In this document: positions 33,570 through 43,281 of the stretch, piece after piece
Layout of the letters: every line of letters starts with the position of its first letter
Numbering within the stretch: the first letter of the stretch is position 1
The notes under the pieces: generated by a model
What the model was told of the DNA's origin: nothing
The model's database searches: none
Seen by the model: the letters and a program-made list of their open reading frames with translations, nothing else
NCBI GenBank assembly: GCA_963742715.1
Contig: CAVUMR010000001.1
Location: 496,001-560,000 of the forward strand
Source: CAVUMR01 sp963742715
GTDB taxonomy: Bacteria; Actinomycetota; Actinomycetes; Mycobacteriales; Micromonosporaceae
Length of the DNA: 64,000 nucleotides
Reading direction: 5' to 3'
Position numbers and translations under genes: made by a program

Positions 33570-35636
33570 TCAGTGCGGCAGGTCCGAGACCTTCAGGACC
33601 TGCCGGCCGGAGCCGCCGAGCACGGTCAGCTGGTCGATGTCGAACAGGTCCCGCTTCTGTACCCCCGCGTCGGACAGCGCGGCCGGCAGGGCGGCGCGGT
33701 CGAGCCGGTACAGCGGCGACGCCGGGCTCAGGTACAGCACGATCTCTCTCCGGAATCCCGGCGGCGCGGTGGAGCCCTGGCTGGTCGAGCCGGTGGTCAG
33801 GTAGCGGGCCGCCGCGGTCAGGTCCTCGTCCAGCGACTGCGGCTTCCAGTCGACCGGCGTGACGTACTGGACGGCGCGCTTGTCCTTCAGGTCGAACAGG
33901 TTCGCGTGGTACATCACCTCGTCCGGGGCCCGCCAGGCGCCGACCGCGACCGGACCGCCTCCGTCCCGTACGAGCTTCGCGGCGTCGGCCAGAGCCTCGC
34001 GACGGAGCCCGACGCTGGTCGCCGCGGTGTCGAGGCGATCCATTTCCCGGATCACCTCGGCCGGGTCGTACTGGAACTTCGCGCCGCTGGCCAGCAGCTG
34101 GTACCAGGAGCCGATGAACCGGTGTTCGACCAGCTCGTTCGCGATCCGCAGCGCGTCCGCGTCCTTCCACCGGGAGTCGCCGAGCAGGGTGAGCAGCGTG
34201 CGCAGCCCCTCCGCCGACTCCGGCATGGTGGCGTTCTTGTCGACGGTCACCACATGCCGGAGCAGGTTGCCCATCAGGGCCGGATCCGTGCCCTGCCACC
34301 CGCCGCTGAACGGGATCGCGGACAGCCAGTAGCTGCCGCCGCCCCAGTTCCGCCAGGCAGCCGACGTCGTCGTACACCTGACCTTCACCTTCTGGCCGTG
34401 CTTGATCGCGGACAACGGCGCTCGGCAGGTACCCAACTCCCGTCCGGTCGGGGTGTCCGCGACGATCCGGCCCATCAGGTACCCGGGTCCGGCCGGCTGG
34501 CCGCCGAGGTTGGTCACCGTGGCGATGATCGTGCAGCGGTCGACATCGCAGTCCGAGTCGATGCTCGACACCAGGTCGTACGTGGCCGGCAACTGCACCG
34601 GGTCCTGCGGGTCGATCGCCGCGTCCACCTCGGTGCGCGCGGTCGTCAGGCGCCGGTCCAGCGCGGCCGCCGCCTTGTCGTCCTCGACGCTCAGATCGAG
34701 GCTGAACTGGCGGGCCGCCGACTGCCGCGCCTTGTCGACCCCGTCCGGGAGGTCGGCGAGATCGGGCAGCACGCCGTCCACGCCGAGAACGCGGTACGGC
34801 TTCTCGGCCGTCACGTACACGGTGTCGCGCGCGGTCGTCGGTACCGCGGCCGCCCGGGTCCCGTGCAGCGTCTTCTCCGGATAGCCCGGACGGTCGGTGG
34901 CCGGCCGGTAGCGCAGGAGATCGGCGAGGGCGTGCGGGACGAGCATGTCCCGCGGGTCGAATCCGAGCGTGTCGGAGCCACCGATGGCCCACTTGTCCGC
35001 GAGGACGGCGAGCGCCGGTTCGACCGCCAGCCACCACTCGCGATCGCCGCGCACGTAGATGTCCTCGTCATCGGCCAGGATCTCGGCGTGACCGCCGGCC
35101 GGCCGGTCCACCTCGCCGAGCACCTCGCCGTCCTTGGTGACGGCCAGGTCGATGGTGGTCAGCTCACCGTCGAGCCCCACCACCCCACCGGTGTACCGGA
35201 CCGCTGGCGCGGTCTCCAGCGGCGCGGCCGCGGCGCGCAACAGCGTGGCCGGTGACTCGTCGAACGCGTCGGTGAACAGGTGGGGGATCACCAGCACGGC
35301 GGCCAGCGCCAAGCCCATCGCCATCGCCAGGACCGCCACCCCGGCGATCCAGAGGCCGGTCCAGCGCCGACTCCGTCGCGGTGGGACGAAACCGCCCTGG
35401 GGGTACGCGCCGAGCACGACCGGCCCGGCGCCCGGCGGTGGCCAGGACGCGGGCGGCGCCCCGAAGGTCGGCGCCGTCGCGGGCGCCGTCGCGGGCACCG
35501 GACCAGTCGCCGGACTCCGCTCATCAGGCGCGGACTTCGCAGGCTGCTCACCGGGCGCGGATCCCGCATGCTGCTCATCGGGCGCGGAGCGCGCGCTGCG
35601 CTCATCGGGTGCGGTATCCCCAGGGTGGTCGGACAT
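33570..35636 (-). CDS. large membrane-anchored protein, function unknown
   Basis: 688 residues. The N-terminal 95 residues are cytoplasmic and low complexity, with 10-residue repeats built on APDERSA/APDEQHAG/APGEQPAK, then Pro/Ala stretches. One membrane helix follows (LWIAGVAVLAMAMGLALAAV). The remaining 550 residues should be outside: a beta-rich part (VRYTGGVVGLDGELTTIDLA), a domain with paired Cys (SDCDVDRCTIIATVTNLGG) and a C-terminal alpha part that resembles a polymorphic-toxin or structural domain only vaguely. AGGAG lies 10 bases before the ATG. I do not recognise a family. Confidence 0.75.
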   Translation of the reverse strand: MSDHPGDTAPDERSARSAPDEQHAGSAPGEQPAKSAPDERSPATGPVPATAPATAPTFGAPPASWPPPGAGPVVLGAYPQGGFVPPRRSRRWTGLWIAGVAVLAMAMGLALAAVLVIPHLFTDAFDESPATLLRAAAAPLETAPAVRYTGGVVGLDGELTTIDLAVTKDGEVLGEVDRPAGGHAEILADDEDIYVRGDREWWLAVEPALAVLADKWAIGGSDTLGFDPRDMLVPHALADLLRYRPATDRPGYPEKTLHGTRAAAVPTTARDTVYVTAEKPYRVLGVDGVLPDLADLPDGVDKARQSAARQFSLDLSVEDDKAAAALDRRLTTARTEVDAAIDPQDPVQLPATYDLVSSIDSDCDVDRCTIIATVTNLGGQPAGPGYLMGRIVADTPTGRELGTCRAPLSAIKHGQKVKVRCTTTSAAWRNWGGGSYWLSAIPFSGGWQGTDPALMGNLLRHVVTVDKNATMPESAEGLRTLLTLLGDSRWKDADALRIANELVEHRFIGSWYQLLASGAKFQYDPAEVIREMDRLDTAATSVGLRREALADAAKLVRDGGGPVAVGAWRAPDEVMYHANLFDLKDKRAVQYVTPVDWKPQSLDEDLTAAARYLTTGSTSQGSTAPPGFRREIVLYLSPASPLYRLDRAALPAALSDAGVQKRDLFDIDQLTVLGGSGRQVLKVSDLPH

Positions 35637-35894
35637 CCGGACGTTTCTCCTCGACGACAGAAGGGCGAACCAGGCACCGGGCCGGACCCGGGAAAGTACG
35701 AGGGCCCCGCAACGATCACCGGCCGCCAACGGGCCGGTCAAATTTGCCACCCCTGAACCGCCATGCGGAAAAGTCGTCGAGTATCCGACGAGTTCCGGGT
35801 AAATCCCACTGGGTTCGGACCGCGTCTGTCGGCGCTACCGGACCGTGTCCCGAGCATCGTCGGACCGCCTCTCGGGCGTCGCCGCCTAGTACCG
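35637..35894. other. intergenic region upstream of two divergent genes
   Basis: With the operator-like dyads that follow, this makes a 304-bp gap between the membrane-anchored protein (minus) and the ArsR-type regulator (plus). No gene is seen. It should contain the promoter of the minus-strand gene. Confidence 0.45.
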
Positions 35895-35922
35895 CAAACA
35901 CTCCTTTGCAAACATCCCTTTG
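35895..35922. promoter_or_regulatory. two tandem CAAA-N6-TTTG dyads
   Basis: CAAACACTCCTTTG (35895-35908) and CAAACATCCCTTTG (35909-35922) are adjacent, each a CAAA/TTTG inverted repeat and together a direct repeat. They lie 18-46 bases before the regulator GTG, overlapping the likely promoter. The most likely reader is the ArsR-type regulator itself. Confidence 0.55.
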
Positions 35923-35940
35923 TGGTTGTACTGTCGTGCC

Positions 35941-36609
35941 GTGGACGACGCAGCGGCGACCAACCGACCCAGTCGCGTCGAGCTGGACGCGCGCAACCTG
36001 CGTGGCATCGCCCATCCGGTCCGGGTGCGGTTGCTGACGCTGTTGCGGGTTCACGGTCCGGCCACCGCCACCTCGCTGGCGCGGCGCCTCGACCTCAACA
36101 CCGGTGCGACCAGCTATCACCTGCGCCAACTGGCCGAGCACGGCTTCATCACGGACGCTCCGGACCGGGGCAACCGGCGGGAGCGCTGGTGGCAGGCGGC
36201 GCACGGAGGTACCACGTTCTCCCGCGAGACGCTGCTGACCGACGACTCCGAGCTGGGTCCGGCGTACCTGCATTCAGTGGCCCAGCTGTACGCCGACCGG
36301 CTGCTCCGGGCCAGCGAGGCACTCCTCTCGCTGCCGGACGAGTGGCGGGCGGCTCAGGACTTCAGCGACTACCTGCTGCGGCTCACGCCGGTACAGGCGA
36401 AGAAGCTCAGCGCCGAACTGCACGCGGTGCTCAGCCGGTACAGCGACGCCGGTGCCCGGCGGCGGTCCGCCGGCGCGGTGCCGGCCACCGTGCAGTTCCA
36501 GCTGTTCCCCGAGCCGGACGACATGTTCCGCGCGCCGGACGACGGCTCCGGGCGGCAGGCCCCGGAACCGGACGACAGCGCCGGGCAGGACGCGGAGCCG
36601 GGCCGGTGA
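35941..36609 (+). CDS. ArsR-type winged-helix regulator
   Basis: 222 residues. The DNA-binding domain covers about residues 18-95 (RGIAHPVRVRLLTLLRVHGP; SLARRLDLNTGATSYHLRQL). The rest is a helical ligand or dimer region with an acidic Pro/Asp tail. No metal-binding Cys motif. I chose GTG-GAC-GAC; no Shine-Dalgarno is seen, so a leaderless transcript is possible. The stop overlaps the start of an MFS gene by 4 bp (GTGA). Confidence 0.85.
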   Translation: MDDAAATNRPSRVELDARNLRGIAHPVRVRLLTLLRVHGPATATSLARRLDLNTGATSYHLRQLAEHGFITDAPDRGNRRERWWQAAHGGTTFSRETLLTDDSELGPAYLHSVAQLYADRLLRASEALLSLPDEWRAAQDFSDYLLRLTPVQAKKLSAELHAVLSRYSDAGARRRSAGAVPATVQFQLFPEPDDMFRAPDDGSGRQAPEPDDSAGQDAEPGR

Positions 36610-37904
36610 CCGGGGACGCGCCGGCGCGCTCGCGGCGCGGAATCGCCGGGGTGCTGAGCGCGAACGCGGCCGCGTGGTCGGCCACCCGGCTGCTGTCCGT
36701 CGCGCTGCCGTGGTTCGTGCTGTCCAGCACCGGCAGCGCCACCCGGACCGGCCTGGTGGTGTTCGCCCAGATGGGGCCGTACGTAGTGGCCCAACTCCTG
36801 TCCGGGCCGCTGATCGACCGGGTGGGCCCGAAGCGGATCAGCGTGACCTGCGATCTCGTCGCCATGACCGCGATGGCGACCGCGCCGCTGCTGTACCTGA
36901 CCGGCTCGTTGCACCTGTGGACGCTGATGTCGCTGATGGCGCTGGTCGGCGTCGCGGACGGCCCGGCCAACGCGGCGAAGGCGGTGTTCGTACCGTCGGC
37001 CACCCGGGCCGCCCGGATGTCGCTGGAGCGCGGTACCGGCCTGACCGGCGCGGTCGAGCGCACCGCCGGCACGGTCGGCCCGGCTCTCGCCGGAGTGGTG
37101 GTGGCGACGCTCGGCGGACCGTACGCGCTGTGGGTGACCGCGGTGCTGTTCGGCCTCGGCGCGCTGATCGTGAGCGCCACGCTCACCGATCCGGTCGTGG
37201 ACCGGTCGGGCCAGCCGGCCGGCAGCTACCTCGCCCGGTTCCGCGAAGGTGCCCGGTTCGTCCGCCAGGACGGCCTGCTCCGCGCCATCGTCGCCATGGT
37301 CGCGACCACCAACCTGCTCGACCAGGCGTTCATGGCGGTACTGCTGCCGGTGTGGGCGAAGTCCGCCGGGCACGGTGCCGAGGTGGTCGGGCTGACGATG
37401 AGCGTGTTCAGCGCGGCGTCGATCGTCGCCAGCCTCACCGCGGCCGCGATCGCGGAACGCCTTCCCCGGCGCACCGTGTACCTGACCGGGTACATCATCG
37501 GTGGGTTGCCGCGGTTCGCCGTGATGGCGCTGGGTCTGCCGCTGTGGGCGGTACTGGCTGTGTTCGCGGTCAGCGGCCTCGGCTCCGGCTTCATCAACCC
37601 GATCCTCGGCGCGGTGCAGTACGAGCGGATCCCGGCCGGGCTGCTCGGCCGGGTCAAGACGCTGTCCACCGCGCTGGCCTGGTCCGGCATCCCGTTCGGT
37701 GGCCTGCTCGGTGGAGCGCTGGTGGCACTGACCGGTCTGACCGGCGGGCTGTGGCTCACCGGCGCCGCGTACCTGGTGGCGATCGTGCTGCCCGGTCTGA
37801 GCCCGGAGTGGTCCCGGATGGGCGGCCACGGCTCCGCACCGGACCGCGGTGGGTCGCTCGTTCCCGACGACCCACCGCGGTTGGACAGGGCTACGGCACC
37901 GTGA
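36606..37904 (+). CDS. MFS transporter paired with ArsR-type regulator
   Basis: 432 residues, about 12 helices, starting VTGDAPARSRRGIAGVLSAN. Motif A-like LLSGPLIDRVGPKRISVTCD. It resembles macrolide-type or multidrug MFS exporters that lie behind ArsR-type regulators. Its 3' end overlaps the convergent amylase gene by 14 bases. Confidence 0.88.
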   Translation: MTGDAPARSRRGIAGVLSANAAAWSATRLLSVALPWFVLSSTGSATRTGLVVFAQMGPYVVAQLLSGPLIDRVGPKRISVTCDLVAMTAMATAPLLYLTGSLHLWTLMSLMALVGVADGPANAAKAVFVPSATRAARMSLERGTGLTGAVERTAGTVGPALAGVVVATLGGPYALWVTAVLFGLGALIVSATLTDPVVDRSGQPAGSYLARFREGARFVRQDGLLRAIVAMVATTNLLDQAFMAVLLPVWAKSAGHGAEVVGLTMSVFSAASIVASLTAAAIAERLPRRTVYLTGYIIGGLPRFAVMALGLPLWAVLAVFAVSGLGSGFINPILGAVQYERIPAGLLGRVKTLSTALAWSGIPFGGLLGGALVALTGLTGGLWLTGAAYLVAIVLPGLSPEWSRMGGHGSAPDRGGSLVPDDPPRLDRATAP

Positions 37905-40900
37905 AGGTGAGCAGGTAGGGCGCGCGCATCGGTACCCCGTCGTTGTTCTGGTTCTGCGAGATCACGTGGTCGACGGTCGCGGTGTACGACCCGGCCGGTA
38001 GTGCCGCACCCGGCGTCCAGGTGAGCGTGGCCCCAGCCGCCGTCACGGTGCCGGCCACCGGGCCGGACGGTCCCGCCACGACCACCGACTGACTGAAGTC
38101 GCCGTCCGCGCCGTCGGAACGTACCGGCCAGTTGAACGTGACGGTCACGCCGCTGGCGCTGCCCGATGCCGCGCTGACCAGCGGATCCCGCCAGTTCGCC
38201 ACCGGCTTGAGATCGTCACTCGGGGCCGACGGCGAGGTGTTGTCGATCAACTGGGTCAGGTCGGTCGCGGAGGTCGCGTGTACGGTGCCGATCCGGTTGG
38301 TGAAGCCGGTGATCGTGCCCCACTGTTCGACCGAGTCGTACGTGCCGCGGGTGTACTTCCACTGCATCCGCAGCCCGTCCGGGATACCGAGGGTGATCTC
38401 CCAGATGTGCGAGCCGGCCGCGGTCTCGTGCAGCATCGTGTCCGGCCGGCCGCCGCAGTAGCCACAGAGCGGATCGGCGGTACCGGACGGCAGCCCCTCG
38501 ACCGTGCCGGTCACGTACACCGGCTGGTCGTCCGGGGTGTAGTCCGGAACCTTCACGCGGAACGTGACCTGCACGAGCTTGGCCTCGACCTTGTGGCTCA
38601 CCTCGTTCGAGGCGGGCGAGGCGTTGAGGTGCGTGTCGTACGCCCGCACCTGGTAGAAGTACGTCTCGCCCGCGTTCACCGCGTTGTCCACATAGGACCG
38701 GGTGGCCGCCGGCAGGATCGCGACCGGCGTGGACGACTCACCACCAGCGCTGGTACCGCGGTACACCCGGTACTCGGCCACCGGTCCGGTCGGATCGGTC
38801 GACTCGGTCCAGGACACGGTCAGCGCGGACGAGGAGAAGTCGATCGAGGCGACCGGCGCGGACGGCGCGCTGGTGTCGCTGCTCGCGGTCACGTGCAGGG
38901 TGCCGGGTTGCGCGTCCCCGGCGCCGGACGTGTCGCCGTAGGTCCAGGTGTGGCCGCTGTCGGTGGAGAACCGGACCAGGTAGTCGTAGCTGCCCGGCGC
39001 GTCGGCGCGCAGCCCGCCGGTGTACTCGTACCAGCCGTCGGCCGGATGGTCCGGGTTGTGCGCCATCGGCTTCCAGGACCAGCCGGTCGGGTCGCTGCCG
39101 GCCGTACCGAATCCCAACTCGGCCCGGACCAGCGACGGGTCGCCGCCGGCGTCGGTCAGCCCGGCGACCTTCACCCACCCGGCCACCGTGGTGTACGCCG
39201 AGGTCAGCTCGGTGTCGACCGACTTCGGCGACTGCAGCACCGCGTCGGTGACCGGCAGCGCCGGGTACGCGTCCGCCTCGGCCGACCGGGTGCCGACGTT
39301 GCCGGCGCGGTCGAGCGCCCGCACGACGTAGTGGTAGGCGGTCCCGTTCCGCACCCCGTTGTCCACATAGGACGTACCGGTCACCTCGGCCACCGGCACG
39401 TACCCGCCGCCGGACAGCGGGCTGCGGAGCACCTGGTACGAGTCGGCTCCGTGGACCCGGGACCAGCGCACGGCCGCGGTGCCGTTGCCGCCGGTCGCGT
39501 TGACGCTCCACGGCGCGGCCGAGCCGGCAATGTCCTGCTTGCCGTCCAACACGTACACCGCGGCGGACAGCGGGTTGAGGTGCATCCGCACCGCGCCGCC
39601 GTCGCTCGCGGTCCGCTTCGCCGCGCCGGCGGCACCGGTGTCGAACACGGACTTGAGGTGTACGCCGTCGCGAAGGTAGCCGTCGGTCGGCACGATCAGG
39701 TCCCGCGCGGTGACCTCGCTCCGGTTCAGCGCGACCAGGGCCAGTCCGGTGGACGTGCGCATCGTGTACGCCACGGTCTGCGCCGCGTCGTCGGCCAGCA
39801 GGAACGTCTGGGTACCGGTGCGGAGCTCCGGGTGCGACCTGCGCAGCGCGGCGAGCGCGCGGTACGAGTCGAGCACGTCGTGGTCGCCGCAGCTGCCGTA
39901 GTACGGAGCGCTCCCGCGCACCGGCCGGCCGTTCGCGTCCAGGCACCACGGGTACGCCCGCCGGTCGTCCGGATCGTCCGCGCCGGTCATGCCGACCTCG
40001 TCGCCGTAGTACACGGTCGGGGTGCCGGGCACGGTGTACTGCACGACCGAGGCGAGGGCCTGCTTGCGCGCGCCCACCGCGACGTTGGCCGGGTTGTCCT
40101 CCTTCTCGGCCGGGTTGTCCGCACCGGGAGTGACGCTCCAGCGCAGCCGCTTGGTGTCGTGGCTGTCCAGCAGGTTCATGAACGTGTAGTACGTCGCGTC
40201 GGAGTAGTCCTCGCGCAGCGACTGCATCGCGTCGCGGAACCTGCTGACCGGCACGTTCGGGTCGTGATCGCCCGGGAAACCCTTGTCGTCGACCGCGCCG
40301 AGCAGGCTCAGTACGCCCGCGCGGAACCGGTACCCCATCGCGGTGTCCGCGGTGTCGCCGTTGGTCAACGGCAGGTTGTCGTACCAGTGCCACGCCTCCG
40401 CGATCAGCGCCTCGCTCGGCTTCACCCCGCGGGTGATGTCGCGCAGCTGCTGCCAGTACGACACCGGGAAGGTGCCGTCGGTCATCACGTCGAACCGCCA
40501 GCCGGCCGCGCCCTGGCGCAACCAGCGGTTCGCCACACTCTTATGCGCGTCGCCGTAGAAGTACTGCTTGACCGGCGCGTACGGCTTGCTCGGGTCGGCC
40601 GGATCGCGCTTGGTGATCACCGGGATGGACAGGAAGCCGGCCCACCCGTCGTAGCTGGCGCCGAGCGCGGTCCCGTCGTCACCGGCGCAGGTGCCGGTGC
40701 CGGCGGTTGCTGGGTGGAAGGTGAACCAGGAGCGGTACGGGCTGTCCGGGCTCTCGCACGCGCCGACCGTCGAGTAGTGGTGGTACCGGTCGAAGAACGG
40801 GCTGTCCGAGGACAGGTGGTTGAACACCCCGTCGAGTACGACCTTCATGCCGCGCTTACCGGCGGCTTTGACCAGCGCGTCGAACGCTTTGTTGCCGCCG

Positions 40901-41853
40901 AGGTACCGGTTGACCGCCTGGAAGTCGACCGTGTCGTACCCGTGGTTCGAGCGCGACTCGAAGATCGGGTTCAGGTACAGCACCGTGATGCCGGCCGACT
41001 TGAGGTAGTCGAGCTTCGCGGTGACGCCCTGCAGGTCGCCGCCGAAGTAGTCGTTGCCGTTCGGCGACTCGGTACACGGCTGCGTCGACCCGGTCCACTT
41101 CGCGCAGGAACCCTGCGGCAGGTCGGTCCACGCCTTGTTCACGATCCGGTCGGCGTCGGCCGCCTGTTGCTGCTGCGGGGTCGGGTTCGGTGGCGCCGGG
41201 TAGGCGTACCGCGGGTCGGTCGTCTTCGGGTCGTTGCGCTGGTCACCGTTGGCGAACCGGTCCGGGAAGATCTGGTACATCACCCCGTCGCGCAGCCACG
41301 GCACGACCTCGAAGTCCGGGTCGACGACGTGGACCCGCCAGCTGTTGTCCTGTTCGGTCGGGGTGGCCACGCCGAGCCCGCCGAACTGGCCGGACGTGTC
41401 GGCGTAGTACGCGGTCGCGGCGCCGTCCACCGCGATGAACCGGTAGTACACCGTGCCGAGCGCGTGCGGGGTGTACGTCCCGCGCCAGAAGTCGCAGGTG
41501 TGGCCGGCCTGGTCGAGCGCCTTGTCGTAGCAGGAGACGTCGGTGGCTTCCGGCGTCATCGGGATCCGCGACTCGTGCCCGACCGTCGAGTCGTACACCC
41601 GCAGCGTCACGCCCTCGACATCGGCGTGGAAGGTACGGAACCGCAGCGTGACCTCGGTGTCCGGGTTCACCACCCCACCGGGCACCCGGTATGTGTCGGA
41701 GCGGCTGTCATGGCCGAGCCCGTCGTACTCGACGTTGCCGTCCGGGGCGCTCGCCTTCGGCGGCGCCGCACCGGCGGGTGCGCTGAGCGCCGCGCCAAGT
41801 GGGGCGCAGAGCGCCAGCGCGAGAAGAACGGTGAGTGGGCGTGTTACGCGCAT
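37891..41853 (-). CDS. secreted multidomain GH13 amylase/neopullulanase-like enzyme
   Basis: 1320 residues; degrades starch-like alpha-glucans outside the cell. Signal peptide (MRVTRPLTVLLALALCAPLG), then a beta domain at about 40-150, the GH13 barrel with VLDGVFNHLSS, nucleophile Asp in WRFDVMTDG near 454, acid Glu in IAEAWHW near 482 and LLDSHDTKRL near 566. Two FN3 domains with a carbohydrate-binding-like module between them follow, then a CBM20-like starch-binding domain (VTFRVKVPDYTPDDQPVYVT) and an Ig-like C terminus. The Met I chose has GGAG 7 bases upstream; a Met 7 codons earlier has none. Repeat TTGCAG sites lie about 75 bp upstream. Confidence 0.92.
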   Translation of the reverse strand: MRVTRPLTVLLALALCAPLGAALSAPAGAAPPKASAPDGNVEYDGLGHDSRSDTYRVPGGVVNPDTEVTLRFRTFHADVEGVTLRVYDSTVGHESRIPMTPEATDVSCYDKALDQAGHTCDFWRGTYTPHALGTVYYRFIAVDGAATAYYADTSGQFGGLGVATPTEQDNSWRVHVVDPDFEVVPWLRDGVMYQIFPDRFANGDQRNDPKTTDPRYAYPAPPNPTPQQQQAADADRIVNKAWTDLPQGSCAKWTGSTQPCTESPNGNDYFGGDLQGVTAKLDYLKSAGITVLYLNPIFESRSNHGYDTVDFQAVNRYLGGNKAFDALVKAAGKRGMKVVLDGVFNHLSSDSPFFDRYHHYSTVGACESPDSPYRSWFTFHPATAGTGTCAGDDGTALGASYDGWAGFLSIPVITKRDPADPSKPYAPVKQYFYGDAHKSVANRWLRQGAAGWRFDVMTDGTFPVSYWQQLRDITRGVKPSEALIAEAWHWYDNLPLTNGDTADTAMGYRFRAGVLSLLGAVDDKGFPGDHDPNVPVSRFRDAMQSLREDYSDATYYTFMNLLDSHDTKRLRWSVTPGADNPAEKEDNPANVAVGARKQALASVVQYTVPGTPTVYYGDEVGMTGADDPDDRRAYPWCLDANGRPVRGSAPYYGSCGDHDVLDSYRALAALRRSHPELRTGTQTFLLADDAAQTVAYTMRTSTGLALVALNRSEVTARDLIVPTDGYLRDGVHLKSVFDTGAAGAAKRTASDGGAVRMHLNPLSAAVYVLDGKQDIAGSAAPWSVNATGGNGTAAVRWSRVHGADSYQVLRSPLSGGGYVPVAEVTGTSYVDNGVRNGTAYHYVVRALDRAGNVGTRSAEADAYPALPVTDAVLQSPKSVDTELTSAYTTVAGWVKVAGLTDAGGDPSLVRAELGFGTAGSDPTGWSWKPMAHNPDHPADGWYEYTGGLRADAPGSYDYLVRFSTDSGHTWTYGDTSGAGDAQPGTLHVTASSDTSAPSAPVASIDFSSSALTVSWTESTDPTGPVAEYRVYRGTSAGGESSTPVAILPAATRSYVDNAVNAGETYFYQVRAYDTHLNASPASNEVSHKVEAKLVQVTFRVKVPDYTPDDQPVYVTGTVEGLPSGTADPLCGYCGGRPDTMLHETAAGSHIWEITLGIPDGLRMQWKYTRGTYDSVEQWGTITGFTNRIGTVHATSATDLTQLIDNTSPSAPSDDLKPVANWRDPLVSAASGSASGVTVTFNWPVRSDGADGDFSQSVVVAGPSGPVAGTVTAAGATLTWTPGAALPAGSYTATVDHVISQNQNNDGVPMRAPYLLTFTVP

Positions 41854-41925
41854 GACGACGCTCCGAGCGGTCATCGGTCGGGGGCTGGCGTCACTCTAGG
41901 GCCGGGCAACCACAAGATGAAAGAC

Positions 41926-41945
41926 TTTGCAGGAATTGCAGCAAG
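41926..41945. promoter_or_regulatory. TTTGCAGGAATTGCAGCAAG site upstream of amylase
   Basis: TTGCAG occurs twice in direct repeat, with an outer TTGC/GCAA dyad. Streptomyces amylase promoters carry similar TTGCAG/TTGCAA operators bound by LacI-family MalR or Reg1. The position, 73-92 bases before the amylase start, fits a promoter operator. Regulator identity is inference. Confidence 0.5.
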
Positions 41946-42012
41946 CGTCACCGCGCGGCGGTGCTTGGGAACGGTGGCGGTGCGCCGCGGGGTCGGCGGC
42001 GACCCGCCGAGG

Positions 42013-43281
42013 TCACGGCGCGGTGCTCATCACCGGCTCCGGCTCGACCACCGGCGGTACGTCCTGCCGCAGGGTGCGTACGCTCCGGCTGGCCGCCATC
42101 GCGAACGTGACCAGCACGATCAGCACCGCGGCACCGATCATCGCGGTCCGGGTGCCGACCGCGCCGGCGATCGGGCCGATCGCCACCTGCCCGAGCGGAA
42201 TCGCGACGAGCGAGCCGAGGATGTCGTACGAGTACACCCGGGCCAGCTTGTCGGCCGGGATGTGCTGCTGCATGGAGGTTTCCCAGGCGACGCCGAACTG
42301 TTCGATGGCCAGGCCGCCGAGCATCGCGGCGACGATCAGCACCGGCAGCACCGGCTTGAGTCCCATGCCGAGCGGCAGCGCCGCGTCCAGCCCGACACAG
42401 ACGACGCCGAAGAACAGCAGCCGCCGCACCCGCAGCCGCAGCGCGATCAGCCCACCCAGCACCATGCCGGCGGTCTGCCCCGCGAGCACCAGCCCCCAGG
42501 CACCCCGGCCGACCGTGTCGTCCGCGATAACCGGCCCGAGGACCATGACGCTCGGGCCCCACACCGCGTTGAACAGCATGAATCCGAGCACGACCGCCCA
42601 CACCCAGGTACGGCTGGCGAACTCGGTCCAGCCCTCGCGCAGCTGGCCGAGCATGGACGCCGGTGCGGCGGCCGGCCGGCGGGCATCGGGCACCCGGATC
42701 CCCGCGTACAGCGCGCCGGCGAGCAGGAACGTGGCGGCGTCCACGGCCAGCCCCCACCCCGGCCCGACCGACGCCACGAGAATCCCACCGACCGACGCGC
42801 CCAGGATCATGGCCGCGTTGACGCCCATGCGTACCAGCGCGTTCGCCTGCTGGCGTACCGCGGCGGGCACCGTCTGCGGGGTGAGCGCGGACGCGGCCGG
42901 GAAGCTGAACGCGCTGGACATCCCGTTGACCGCGGACAGCGCGATGAGCAGCGGGATGGTGGCGGTGTGGCTGAGCACCAGGGTCGCGACGGCCGCCTGG
43001 CTGACCGCGCTGAGCCCGCTCGCGGCCACCATCACGGCCTGCCGCGGCAACCGGTCGGCCACCACGCCGCCGAAGAGCACGAAGGCGACATTCATCGCGG
43101 TACGCGCGGCGACCACGATGCCCAGCCAGGTGACCGAGCCGGTCAGGTCGAGTACCGCGAAAGCCAGCGCGATCGGCGCGATCGCGTTGCCCAGCCGGGC
43201 GGTCAGCTGCCCGGCGGTGAGCAGCAGGAATGCCCGGTGCCGCAGCGGCGCGAGCGCGCCGGTACCGACGGCGGCGGTCAC
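42013..43281 (-). CDS. MFS transporter paired with second ArsR-type regulator
   Basis: 422 residues, 12 helices; LFGGVVADRLPRQAVMVAAS is motif A-like. Belongs to the same broad exporter class as the MFS at 36.6-37.9 kb, but is not a close copy. The start overlaps the stop of the ArsR-type gene at 43.3 kb by 4 bp. Confidence 0.88.
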   Translation of the reverse strand: MTAAVGTGALAPLRHRAFLLLTAGQLTARLGNAIAPIALAFAVLDLTGSVTWLGIVVAARTAMNVAFVLFGGVVADRLPRQAVMVAASGLSAVSQAAVATLVLSHTATIPLLIALSAVNGMSSAFSFPAASALTPQTVPAAVRQQANALVRMGVNAAMILGASVGGILVASVGPGWGLAVDAATFLLAGALYAGIRVPDARRPAAAPASMLGQLREGWTEFASRTWVWAVVLGFMLFNAVWGPSVMVLGPVIADDTVGRGAWGLVLAGQTAGMVLGGLIALRLRVRRLLFFGVVCVGLDAALPLGMGLKPVLPVLIVAAMLGGLAIEQFGVAWETSMQQHIPADKLARVYSYDILGSLVAIPLGQVAIGPIAGAVGTRTAMIGAAVLIVLVTFAMAASRSVRTLRQDVPPVVEPEPVMSTAP

